From positions 190,493-254,492 of the forward strand of contig JAHNZQ020003147.1 in the NCBI GenBank assembly GCA_019155205.2: a stretch of DNA of 64,000 nucleotides, in the 5' to 3' direction. A program made the position numbers and the translations under genes. A model generated the notes under the pieces. The model did no database searches. It saw nothing but the letters and a program-made list of their open reading frames with translations, and was not told where the DNA came from. Shown piece after piece: positions 10,246-20,911 of the stretch (positions within the stretch are counted from its first letter, which is position 1; each line of letters opens with the position of its first letter). The DNA is from Gracilaria vermiculophylla (lineage: Eukaryota > Rhodophyta > Florideophyceae > Gracilariales > Gracilariaceae).

Positions 10246-12260
10246 TATCCTCTTTCCTGAATGGCACCAGGTCCTCGAGATGCATCTTTCCATGAATCCA
10301 TCCTTGAATGACTCCTAACGGAGGCAGCGGCAAAAAGATCTCCAACAATGCAAGAGGTCCCGTCCTCCGGGGATTCCATTGAACTTTTAAGGTGGCTCGC
10401 TGCGGACCGTCCGCGGGTTCACATATCTCCTTAGAGGCGATTTTGGGTCCCTTGTTTGATCTTGGCCCGACCTCTTCTGCTCCTTCTTGGTGTATCCCGC
10501 CGCTGCTATAGCGCCCTGCATTCTGGTTTCCTTGAGGATCCCTCTCGCGAAATGCCCGCGTGGTCACGTCCGCTCATTCATCCTCATCGAAGACGTCTAA
10601 GCTCATATTCTTTCCTCCTGCCCTGCCGTCGTTCTCTGTTTGGTAGGAAATCACTTTCACCCATGGTGCGTATTCCATACCTTACGTCTCGATGTCCGTC
10701 CTCGCCCCGTATTCCTTGACGGCGTCGTGAAACGGCTCTTACCTCCGGTGGGTGTATAACGGCGGGTCTCTCCCATGGTGGTGGTTCTCCCTATCTCTTT
10801 AATGGTACCCCGAGATCGGTCTTCGCTCTTCCGACTACGTACCCCTTCGAGATGCCTTCTCCGGCCGAACAGCTTACGTCCCCGTCCGATCCTGGGGTGT
10901 GTCACACTTGCACCGGTACGCCGCTGCGCCCTTGTCCTTGCCATTCTCTGCGAACAAGCCGGCAGCATCCGCTCGGGAGCCTACGGTTCCGACTGGTCCA
11001 CGGTCTGCCTCTCCTTCTGTGGCGGCTGTTATGCCTTGGACAGGGATTGTCGCTTCCGGCGGATCTCCGGGCGGGTCTTCCTCCAGGACTCTTGGTACCG
11101 CCTTTCAGGATTTGGTGTAGGCCTGTCTGGTGACGGGTCGCCCTGCGCTTGTATCCCCTATGGAGGCCCTGAACGGGGCTCGTGACTGGGTTCTCCAGCT
11201 GCACATGGCACGGTCGTACCGAGCCTCGATGGCATCCATCAAGAAGATCCTGAAGGAGTACATTAAGAGCTGAGCTCTGGCAGAGAAAGCTCGACTGGAT
11301 GCGGAGTACTCTAGGCGGTTTGGCAACTTGTAGGCGGAAATGCCCCGGGGATTGGAGTAAGGCCAAGTAGCGACAGAGTAAAACACCCTTGAGGAGAAGC
11401 AGAGGCTCCCTGACCGGTGATTGTAACACAAATTGGCCGTGCTCGAGCGCCTAGCGAAAAGAGAGGCCGCTGCGGAAGCCCACGACAAGCGAGAAATGGC
11501 GTCGTGGAGGCGAAAAAGGGAGCTCCAGGTGGCGGAGAGATACATGCCGCACCCTCGCAGATGCACATTAACACCCCAGAGCCGGATCGCGAACGAGCCC
11601 GTCTCATGGAACCTGTTCAGGCACAGCTAATTGGCACTCTCGACGACGCCGTGGCCCCACCCGCTCAGCAGTCGCAAACCGCAACGCTGAACTCTCCGTC
11701 CGGAGGGCCAGCCGAGCGGGAGCCCGGAACCTCACCAGAAACCCCAAAGACTCGTCCGGAAAACCGAGAAGACAAGGAAACGGAACAAACTCTTTCTCCG
11801 GAAACCCTGCTGAGGGATATATATTCCCACGAAGGGAAGCAGAACGCCCCAGGCGTGATACTAACGCCGGAGGGCCTGGAAGTGTACATCCAAGAGTACG
11901 ACCTTGACCGAGTTGTTGGACACGAAGTTGACCCACAGGGAGGGTCCCGTACCCAATTCGCTGGTACGGATATGACCCGAATAGGGATACGCTAGAGCCG
12001 ATCGAGCATGTACCCCGCTCGGTTGACTTACAGTATCACTGCAAGGCGGGATGCTGTCTGCCAGAGACACTGGATTAGCCCCAGGTGGGATAAGAAACCG
12101 CGTGAACGGAAGGAGCTCCACCCGACTGTGAAGTGCGAACGTTGACAATAAAACATGACCTCAAACCTACATCTCTTTTTCGCCGCCTTTAAACTGGGTT
12201 TGTCACCCAACTTGCTGGCTTCATCGCGCGATGCAAGCCGTTGTGAGCGTCCGCATCTGC
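10246..12260 (+). mobile_element. Internally deleted LTR element (gag-side sequence joined to a chromodomain tail)
   Basis: Downstream of LTR S4, plus-strand sequence at 10.55-11.53 kb is homologous to the reverse complement of 61.5-59.75 kb: SPSDPGVCHTCTGTP resembles SPSNPEVYHTSTGAP, and RASMASIKKILKEY resembles RASMAAITGSLAEF. Right after WRRKRELQV at about 11.53 kb the sequence switches to the Pol linker and chromodomain tail also seen at 8.28-8.8 kb. Protease, RT, RNase H and integrase are absent, so this is a deletion derivative with gag-side and chromodomain parts in one orientation. Homology to copy 1 fades near 12.26 kb. Confidence 0.65.
11417..12078 (+). pseudogene. Linker and chromodomain tail with one frameshift
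   Basis: The 192-codon frame 11417-11995 contains the Glu/Pro/Thr-rich linker and the chromodomain start VYIQEYDLDRVVGHEVDPQ. A one-base frameshift near 11943 spoils the rest; in the corrected frame YPIRWYGYDPNRDTLEPIE and HVP follow, and the frame closes at a TAG near 12076. The chromodomain aromatic residues are kept. It is better preserved than copy 1 at 8.6 kb, which has a stop instead. Confidence 0.7.
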
Positions 12261-14195
12261 CACCCTCTCAACGGGGCGTGCTAGATACCCGTGTGGCCCA
12301 AAAAGTTACCCGGCGGCGCCGAGATAGCCCGGAATATTACGGGAAAATCATCGTACTTACGAAAACTGCCTCAAGCACAGCATATGCCGGATCCCCAGTG
12401 TCTGCACTTGTCTTCATCTTGCACCTGTTGCGACGGCTTGGCCCCGGAGTTAAGCCCAGCTCGTGTGCCTTGCCTGAGGAACGCTTTGCCCTTGAATTAT
12501 CTTGCGAGAGATAGGTTCGAGTATCCTCCGCGGTATTTTCCCCTTTGAGATATTGCACTTCACACTACACCGGAATCTGGTGAATCGGCAATGTGCCAAG
12601 AAAAACCTTCCTGGTGGACGTTAAACTTTACGGAAGTCGGTATTCCTGAGTACGGCAGTATCTGCTGCGGTCCGCGCTCTTCTTTTGACTTGCGGGACCG
12701 TTGCATCACTAGTATAGTCATACCTTCGATAGAAACATCGCTCTTCACGCTTTGTAGCTTCTCAGAATCTGTTTTGCATCTGTACTGCGGTGCTCGTTGC
12801 AGTTCGTTCAGAGAGAGAATTAAAAGACGCTTTTTTTGCTCTTCTCCCTCCGCGGAAATTGCACGACACAGCTAGATATTCATTTTTTATCCAGTGTACA
12901 TGTTGCTCTTTGCTGCAAAACTAAAACTGACGAACTGGTTTACTCTCGTTTCGCGCTGTGCTGTAAAAACTTTGCATAAATGATTTTAAAAACCGTTTTC
13001 TATGCACAAAAATTGCAAAGATATGACCATATCTCGTCTAGAAAAAACTGGTGTAGCGTTCAAGCACACAAAAACACGAGAATGAGTTATTTAACAATAA
13101 AAATACCTGGAATTGAAAATACCGGAAAGAGAATCTAGAGTAACATGGTGCGCTCTAAAACGATTATAAGAAGAGAAATACAAAGATGATACATTGTCAG
13201 CAAAGAAATTATTGAATTTTAATGACACCTTCTTTATTAATATAAGCACAAATGGCATGGATGCAGAAAAGAAACGAAAAACTACACGCTTAATGATATT
13301 TGTGCTGCACCTGTCATGGTGATAGCTGAAGTAGTTTAAAAAAGTATAATTAGTATAAGGTTTATTTTGAAAACTGTGAAATGTAAAAATTATTAAAACG
13401 TTGTACAGGACTGTTTTGCAAGTTTGGCATTTGATATGCACGGAAGTACTTCAATAACGGTTTTCAAAAAGAAGCAATGCAGAGCTCAATGCGTATTCGA
13501 TGATGATAAACTGATTGTGTTATTTAGAACTGAATGGTACGTTATGAAGCGGACTGTGTGATTGACAAACTTGAATGCTCAAGACCCACAAACCGAGAAG
13601 CTTTGGATGTAGTAAAGTACGATTGAAAGCATGTGGCAAAACATAAATATTTCAATGATGGCATACTGTACAGACTTGATGCTGAAGCGTCGCACCAGAG
13701 CATCTCCACTGGGGAGGCCGGAGGACGGGCAAACAACCAAAACGTTTCAGACGTGGGACGCCATGCGTGGCATTGTCTGAATTTATGTTTTGATCGGAAG
13801 CTCGGCCGGCGACGATCTCCAGCGGCATGGCATGTTCCGTGCTTGTTCGCCATGACCACTCTCGTTCTCTAAGACGAGATAGAAGACGCTATTGACAAGC
13901 TTCTGGGCGACTTGCTGACATTCTCAGACAGCGAAATTGGGAAATGACATCATGCAGGTTCTCAGCGCGGTAAAACTACGAACATTGAAGGCCAAAGACA
14001 TGAGGGCTTCCACAGGTTGTAAAACGATTACCTCGCACCCTACTCAGTCTACTGCAGTCTGCATTTTTGTCCTCGTCCCCGCATTTCTAGAGTAATATTT
14101 CACAAGATATGCCAGATGCTGCAGGGGCACTGTACTTCCTTTCAACACCACACAGACTGTACAGGAGTTTTCGGTTTTCGTGTTAAGCAGTAGCA
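12261..14195. other. AT-rich stretch without recognisable genes
   Basis: This 1.9-kb region separates the gypsy relics from the Harbinger relic. From about 12.88 to 13.65 kb it is strongly AT-rich with only short chance frames. Sequence at 13.5-13.95 kb may belong to the Harbinger element upstream of its transposase, but no motif could be recognised there. Confidence 0.4.
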
Positions 14196-15012
14196 AAAGC
14201 AACTGCTGCCTTGCGATTTCTTGGGTACGGCGGAGCGGTGAAAAATTTTGATGAGTGTATTGGAATGAGTGAGGCAACCGCATCTCAATGCTTGAAGACA
14301 TTTTGTAAAAGTGTAGTAGCGGTGTTTGGGGATACGTACCTATGGTGCTGAACAGAAGAAGGTTAACAAAAGATTCTACAGCGAGCCATAGATCTGGGCT
14401 TTCCAGGGATGATTGGTAGCATTGCCTGCTGCAAATGGCTGTGGAAAAATAGCCCTGTGGTGTGGCATGCACAGTATTGGGGCAGGAAAAGAAAGACTGC
14501 TGTGACCTTGGAGGCTATTGCTGACGACAAACTCTACATCTGGCATGCCTTTTTTGGTACCCCAGAAAGTGCAAACGATATAAATGTATTGGAAACATCA
14601 CCATCGATTAAAAAAACCTGTGACGGTAGCTTTCCTCCAAAGGATTTCTATACAGTTAAAAAAAGACAACACCATGTTCTGTACTTTTTATACAACGGTG
14701 TTTATCCGGAGTATCTGTTAATCGTACACACCGTGCTGAAACCTGTAACAAAGAAAGTTAAAACCTTTCACGGTGGCAGAAAGGACGTCGAAAAGATGTT
14801 GAAAGAGCCTCTGGTGTTCTGCAAAGCAGATGGAATATTATGAAACGCCCATCGCGTTTCTGAGGAGTGCGTATAATGCACGACGTCATGTATTGCTGCA
14901 TAAGTCTTCATAATATGATAGTCACTGAAAGACTTACTGAAGAAGAAACGATGTGGGCAGACGCACAAACTGAAGACCCAAACGAAGTTGTGCATTTTGG
15001 ACAACCAGTTTG
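14196..15012 (+). pseudogene. PIF/Harbinger transposase (DDE_Tnp_4 type), inactive
   Basis: The plus frame reads KATAALRFLGYG, then SEATASQCLKTFCKSVV, QRAIDLGFPGMIGSI, KWLWKNSPVVWHAQYWG, LYIWHAFFGTPESANDIN and RKDVEKML. After a frameshift near 14.84 kb it continues with CCISLHNMIV. These are the successive signature blocks of PIF/Harbinger transposases. The first catalytic Asp (normally GSIDC) is Ala (GSIACC), while the second Asp (NDIN) and the Glu (DVEK) remain. Two in-frame stops (TGA, TAA) near 14.36 kb also disable it. The Myb-like ORF at 16.0-16.8 kb on the other strand is probably its usual partner. Confidence 0.85.
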
Positions 15013-15099
15013 TAGTGCAATGCCCCAAAAGGGAAAAGACCACGAAGGCGTTCGGAACCTCCCTCTCTATGAGGCGGCGCAGCGAACAGAGCACCCTCA

Positions 15100-16010
15100 A
15101 GTGAGGCACAACTAGCCGGGTGTCAACCGGGGCGTCACCTTTGCGATTAGCGCAGAGGGCGTAAAGCGAAGAACAGGTGAACCGGGTGCAATCCTCTAGC
15201 GAGGTACGAGCCCAGAAAATGGGGAGCGCGTGCCTGCTGTGGTAGCGGGTCGCGTGAGCGTAGCAGTGCCACGGGGCGAAAGAGGAAAAGGAAAGGGGCG
15301 TAGATTTATCCAGAGATCCGGTGAAATGTACCTCGTACGAGGACGAACGCGACAACGATAGAAACACTCCAAAAGTTGAGTTCTATAACGCGCAAGGCGG
15401 CTAAGCTACCGTGTGCAACGGGCAATCCCTCCGATGAGGAGTAGAGAGCGTCCGAAGGCGTAGAAGCTTAGGACCAAGACCCTTGGTGGGGAACTTTACT
15501 GTGCGCGCCGGCCGTGGGGCCGGTGCGCTTAGTACGGCCACACTGTGCAGTGCACAGTGTCATGCATCCCAAAATTGGGTTCTAAAGATATGTAAAATTC
15601 CCACAATTCGTGGCACACCTCTAGCAACCATCCTGTGGTCCACGTGTACCATTCGCACCATGCGGCGCCAATACTATCATAAAATACTGTACCAGTCCCC
15701 AATGGGGTTATGAACCAAAGCCATGAAGTTCCCTGATACCGGGCGTTGCTCTACACAGTTTGAGCGGAACATGAAATTATTTACGCATTGAAGGGGTCCA
15801 TATATATCCTATCTCAGGGAGAGCAGTTTCTCCAGGATCCATTGAAGCAGCAAGAACTGCAACACGATGTAAAAGAGCATTTGCGGACCCCTCATGGAGA
15901 CTCATGAAAGGAAGGAGATGTTCGGGAATGCAATCAAATAGCTCAGCTTTTCGAACAGGAGGAAGAGTTTTCCGGAACAATTTTAGGAGCAATTGGTAAA
16001 AGATTTGCGT
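15100..16010. other. GC-rich unexplained block and flank inside the Harbinger region
   Basis: About 15.11-15.56 kb is much more GC-rich than its surroundings, poor in long frames on the plus strand, and contains short palindromes (GCGCGCCGGCC around 15.50 kb and ACACTGTGCAGTGCACAGTG at about 15.54 kb). The pattern suggests a structured RNA or a foreign insertion, but I match it to no known rRNA, intron or RNA family. From 15.56 to 16.01 kb nothing is recognisable. Confidence 0.35.
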
Positions 16011-16021
16011 CAAAGACTTCT

Positions 16022-16800
16022 GTTCGTTGACTCATTGACTTTTTTTTTCAGCTTCTTTTTCTCAAGTTTTTCGGAAACCATCTTGCGGTAGATAAAGAAA
16101 TATTCTTGCGCCTCCAGACTAACATCTCCTGACCATGTGACCAGAGCTATATTGTTGTGACGCTGGATCACATCCGTCCGTTTCTTCTGCAGCATTAAAG
16201 CTTCCTTGCCTATCTTAAGGCTGAACTAATAATGTTTTTGTTTAACGTACTGTGCCTTGGCCACCTTCCTACCCACTGAAAGTTCAGCTTTTACATCACT
16301 ACCGGAAATATTCTCGGTATTGCCTTTGTTCGACTTGCTCTGATGCTCAACACACTCCGTACCAGATATGACTAACGTATTGTCAGTAGAATGCGACAAA
16401 TCTTCCAGCTGTGCCGCACACGTTGCATGATTCTGGAGCATATCCCATGCAGCTAGAAAGCGAAATGATTCTCCCACATCATCCTTGATAGAGCTCAATT
16501 TTACGTCATTGTAGAGTCCTGTAGCCATTTAAGGTTTTTCTTCATCTTATACCCAAATGGATTGATGCGCAACACGCAAATGCAGCAAGACGAAAAATTG
16601 TGCACTTTGCTTTGATGAGTTTTTACTCGATGAGGAATAGATTTGTACGGCCTGGGTGGACTGTTTGCGGGTTTTTGCGCTTTGTTGTATCCTTCGGCAA
16701 TGTTTTCAAAAAAGACTTTCTGTTCCCAATCAGTTCTAAGGTTTGGGTCATTGTTTGTTTTGATGTACGCTTTGAAAACTGCTGTTTCTTCTTCAGAGGT
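16022..16800 (-). pseudogene. Myb/SANT-like and NAM-associated-like ORF of a Harbinger element
   Basis: Reading leftward from about 16800, EETAVFKAYIKTNNDPNL and DWEQKVFFENIAEGYN resemble the trihelix/SANT domain of Harbinger accessory proteins. After a frameshift, ATGLYNDVKLSSI and GESFRFLAAWDML resemble the linker and start of the NAM-associated C-terminal domain. A basic segment (VGRKVAKAQYVKQKHY) is followed by one TAG at about 16226, then an in-frame continuation with a Lys/Glu-rich coiled coil ending near 16022. In PIF/Harbinger transposons such a DNA-binding protein accompanies the transposase. It is convergent with the transposase relic 1 kb away. Assignment rests on motif resemblance only. 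Confidence 0.6.
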
Positions 16801-18424
16801 AAAGCTCGGACCTCATGTACTCTGCTTCTTTCCCTCCATCGCGAAAAGGGCTGTGAGCGTATTTTGTCAGTGGACGAGGTCGTCTGGTTGGCAGGGGAGC
16901 ACAATGCGGGTGTCGTATCTGGTGCGGGTTGCGCGAGGTTTCGAAGTTTTGGCGCAAAAGCTATAAAGCTTCTCTGTCAAATTCCGAGGAATTGCTTCGC
17001 AAATTGGAATCTTTTCATCGATTAGCTATTCGTTTCACCGTGGTGAAGATGGCCAGTGAGCCCAAAAAACAAATTTTATGTTTTGCGGCTGTTGGTGAGA
17101 TGCTCTTAGCGCAATGTAGCAAAAAAACAGCTAGAAGCATTTGTGTTCAATGAGCTTTTGATTTCGAAATGGGCGGCTAACTGTTATAGTTGTTGAAAAA
17201 GAGTTTAGCAGTGAAGGTACGATAATGTAGTTTTTGCTGGTTATTGGTCAAGGTGGACGACGACGTGCATGAAGCATCGGGGTGGGCAGCGGATTTTGTT
17301 TGTGAGTGAGCGTTTGGTTTTCACACGGCTCCACAAGCATGAATGATGGATTGTGCTTGTGCGCGCTCTTCACATGGCTACAAATACTTTTTGCATCAAC
17401 CGGTACACTTGCCAGCAATGCTCGGCCAAACCTTTCAGACAAGGGTTGAATGATGTGGCCACTTGAAATCAAAACGGCAAACACACTTGACATATGCAAG
17501 AAGCACACAAGACGAGCAATCGGCTTCAAGTGAGTTTAAGTCAGTTTAAACAAGTGTGATTAGATGAGGACGCGCTGTGGTGCGTGCAGCGCGTCCTTAT
17601 CTAAGGTTTGGATGCCGTGTTGTACGGCGCTAACCAAGTGGCGCATGGTGGGGCGTCAATGTGCAAGCGGCCGTTCTCCGAAGCACAGCACCAAGTGTGT
17701 TTGAGTGCAAAGTGTTCGGCCGGCCACGGTGGCAAACATAGTGCGGGCGTGCAGTGGGTACAAAATGTTCAGCAAAGTGCTAGTACAAGGCGAGTCGTGC
17801 ACTGAGGCAGACGCCGGCAAGGAGAAAGCTGCACACGGTGGCGACAGCCGTTTCGGCACAGACGGGCGCGCGGGGAGAAGGCGGCCGCAGATCACGGGTG
17901 CTGCGGCCGTGCGCGTTCGGGGAGAGGCGCGCAGACGGGCCACAATGAAGGTACGCTTGCGCGTCCAATTTTCACAGGCGCGACGGTGGTGGCGGCCGCG
18001 CTCGCCGCGCTGCGCCGCGCGCCGCGCCGCGCCCACGCGCCCCCGCGCGCGCGTGCGCCCAACACGCAGCCGTCGTGTCTGCTGCGCCGTTTTTGGCGCC
18101 AGCGCACGCGCTCATTTCCACTGACGCGTACACGCGGCGCGCCCGCTCTGCCACAGCCCGCCGCCGCCTGCCGCCGCCAGCCGCCGCTGCCCCCGCCGCC
18201 GCCGCCACCTCCGCCGCCGCCGCCGTCGTCACCGCTCACTCTGCCGCCTCCGCCGCCTCCGCCGCTGCCCACTCTACCGCCTCCGTTGCCTCCGCCGCCA
18301 CTGCTGCCACCATCGCAGCTGCCGACTGTGCCCACGCGCCCCGTCGCCGCTCCCGCTCCTCTCGTCGCCGCCGCCGCCGCCGACGCCGCCGCCGCCGCCG
18401 CCGAATAGCCCCGGCGCAGCGCCC
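16801..18424. other. Repeat-to-gene-island transition, no gene assigned
   Basis: The left part (to about 17.55 kb) is AT-rich and probably remnant transposon. A 43-bp hairpin lies at 17561-17603. From about 17.6 kb composition turns sharply GC-rich. The last 800 bp are probably promoter, leader or alternative N-terminal coding sequence of the NET-domain gene; several overlapping low-complexity frames exist but none can be supported. Confidence 0.45.
17561..17603. repeat. Imperfect hairpin at the composition boundary
   Basis: TAGATGAGGACGCGCTG is followed after nine bases by its near-perfect inverted copy CAGCGCGTCCTTATCTA, giving a stem of about 17 bp with one mismatch. It lies exactly where AT-rich repeat DNA meets the GC-rich island. 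It could be a transposon end or a transcript hairpin; the sequence alone does not decide. Confidence 0.6.
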
Positions 18425-18886
18425 ATGGGCGGCACGGCTGAGTCGCCCTCCACCGCTGCAGCGCGCGCCCCGTCGCCCTCCAGCTGCATCAGGCTGTCGC
18501 GCCCCGCGCCGCCGCCACCGTCGCTGCCCGCCGCGCGCCACGCGCCGTCGCCGCCGCCGCTGCAGCTGCCGGCACCGCCGCGCGCCGCCGCCTCCTCCGC
18601 CCCGCTGCTCACGTCTACGTTTGTGTCGCCGCGCCCCGCGCTCACCTTTGGCCGCACGTTGCTGCCGCGCGCGTCGCGCTCGCCGTCGCAGCCGCTGCGC
18701 ACCTTGTCGGCGCGCCTGGCCCAAAAGTCGCACGACGCGCCGCAGCCGCAGCCGCAGCCGCCGCCGCCGCCGCGATCGCCCGACTCGCCGGACCAAGCCG
18801 ACTCCGTCGAGATGCGCTTCTACCCGTTTCCGCCGCCGCGCCACCCGCTCACCTACCCGCTGCCCGCGTCGGCCAGCACGCTGCTC

Positions 18887-18926
<40 letters not shown>

Positions 18927-19413
18927 AGCCGCTGCCACCTATGTCGCCGCCGTCGCCGTCGCCGCCGCTGCCGCCGCCGGCGCCGCCGCCGGCGCCGCCG
19001 CTGGCGCTGGCGCTGGTGACGCCGCGATCGGCGCCTCGCCAACCGACCGCCGTGCGCAAGCGGCTGCTGGCGCGCTGGCGCCAGCAGAACGCGGCGCAAA
19101 CGGCACCGCGCGCCGGCGCCGCGGCCGCGGGCGACGCGGAGTCGCGCAAGCGCGCGCGCGCAGGCCTCCGCCACGCGCCCGACGGCTGGACGCCGGCGGC
19201 GCCGCGCTCGCCGCCGTGCGCGCCCGACGAGTCGTCGGCCAAGCGGCCGCGCAGCGGCGGCGGTAACGGCGGCGGCGGCAGCGCGCACCCGCGCGTGGCG
19301 CCCGTGTGCTGCGCGTGCGCGGGGTGCGCGCACGGCGGCGCCGAGTGCCGCGCGTCCAAGAACAACTCGCCGCGCAACGTGCAGTCGCGGCAATCGATGC
19401 TGGCCGAGTCCGG

Positions 19414-19451
<38 letters not shown>

Positions 19452-19975
19452 AGGCGGTGCGCGCCAAGCGCGACGGCGGGGCGGCGGGCGACGTGGAGCG
19501 GCTGCAGTGGCAGATTGAGGCGCTGAAGCGGCGGCGGAAGAGCCTGGAGGAGCGGCAGTTGCTGGAGATTGAGCGCGCGGCGTGCGACATGGGCGGGCGG
19601 GCGGCGGGGGCGGAGCAGCGGCGGCAGCTCAAGGCGGACGTGGGGCGGCTGTCGGCGCACGCGGTGCGCGACGTGCTGCTGCTGCTGTCGCGGCGATGCG
19701 GCAGCTTCGACGTGGGCGAGCACGAGCAGGTGGTGGTGCAGATCGACCTGTTGCCGGCGCAGGTGGTGCGCGAATTGCAGCTGATCGTGCGGCAGGACCA
19801 GGGGCTGGTGCAGTTCGGGGCGCAGGCGGAGCTGCGCAAGGTGCGCGGCGCGCTCGCCGAGTTGGTGGAGCGCTACTCGCGCGTGGCGGGTGGGCGGCGC
19901 GGCGCGGCGCGGCGCGGCGCTGCGCGGCGCGGCGAGCCGAGCCGAGCCGAGCCGAGCCGAGCCGAGCCGAGCTGA
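18425..19975 (+). CDS. NET (extra-terminal) domain protein
   Basis: This 516-codon frame is Pro/Ala-rich and disordered to about residue 290. A small Cys cluster (CCACAGCAHGGAEC) follows near 293-306, a predicted coiled coil (LQWQIEALKRRRKSLEER) near 358-385, and then residues about 397-465 match a NET domain: RRQLKADVGRL, a helix, VVVQIDLLPAQVVREL, VRQD. In BET proteins this domain recruits chromatin partners through the acidic-beta/hydrophobic groove. No bromodomain is present, so this is a NET-only or BET-like protein. The C-terminus is simple repeats (Gly/Ala/Arg, then Pro-Ser-Arg-Ala-Glu units). The ATG at 18425 is the first in frame, but the frame is open a little upstream and an upstream exon cannot be excluded. 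It is convergent with the methyltransferase gene. The opposite-strand 602-codon frame lacks any domain. Confidence 0.65.
19893..19974 (+). repeat. Pentanucleotide tandem repeats at a gene end
   Basis: A run of GGCGC units (about 19896-19932) passes directly into a run of GAGCC units (about 19932-19970). Both fall in the last 25 codons of the NET-domain frame and encode Arg/Ala/Gly then Pro-Ser-Arg-Ala-Glu repeats, so protein length is likely to vary with repeat number. Confidence 0.7.
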
Positions 19976-20146
19976 ACTGGGCTGAGCGACTGCGACACGC
20001 AGCAACTGGGGTGGGGCTCGGCGGGATGGGCGGCAGCTAGGCACGTTTTACGTAAACAAAAAGAAGGGAGCGTTGAGCAGAAGCACAGGGGCGTTTGGCA
20101 GCGCAGCACGAGCAAAAGCGCACAAGACGAGGTGGGGGGGGGGCGG

Positions 20147-20871
20147 TCAGGAGAGGGGCTTTTCGCAGCGCAGCACGAGGAAGAAGCGGTGGATGGAGAC
20201 GTGGACGCGGTGAAAGCCGGCGGCGCGGGCGAGGAAAACGAGCTCCTGGCGCGTGAAGAAGCGGTAGGTGGAGCGCGACTCCAGGGAGACTTGGGCGGCG
20301 GAGAGCTGGGGCAGCAGGGCGGGCGGGGGCGACGCGTCGGGGCGCGGGTCGGGGCGGCTGGCAAAGGTGGTGGCGAAGAGCTTGCCGCCGGGCTTGAGGA
20401 CGCGCAGCAGCTCGCGCAGGCCGTCCTGCAGGCGCGGCCAGCAGTGCAGCGCGGCGCCGCAGTGCACGGTGCAGAAGGCGGCGGTGCGGAAGGGCAGGGC
20501 GGTGACGTCGGCGCGCACGAGGTCGAAGTGGGCGGGCGGGCGCGCGGCGGCGCGGCGCGCGGCGGCCTCGGTGAGCATGGCGCGCGACAGGTCGGCGGCC
20601 ACGACGCGCTTGTAGGCGGCGGCGGCGGCCAGGCGGCGCGCCATGAGCGCCGTGCCGCACGACATGTCCAGGATGCAGTCGCCGCGCGGCGCGAAGCGCA
20701 GCAGCAGCTGCAGCTCGGCGTCGGCGCCCGGGAAGCCCATGCGCGCGAACGACGCGCGCCACCCGCGCTCGTACGCGAACGAGACGGGGCGCAGCGCGAA
20801 GATGCTCTGGCGCGGCGGCGCGCTCAGCTCGCGCAGCGCGCGCAGCGCGCGCAGCGCGCGCGCCGGCGCCA

Positions 20872-20911
<40 letters not shown>

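Noticed and set aside
14768..15367. 199-codon minus frame over the GC-rich block
   Set aside because: Runs antisense into the Harbinger transposase end; Ser/Cys/Leu-rich without a domain.
17248..17529. 93-codon minus frame with hydrophobic start
   Set aside because: Starts at TTG, no homology recognised, lies in probable transposon remnant.
18236..20044. 602-codon minus-strand open frame across the NET gene
   Set aside because: Almost pure Arg/Ala/His/Pro low complexity, no domain; it is the mirror of GC-rich triplet repeats. The plus strand has a NET domain and coiled coil.
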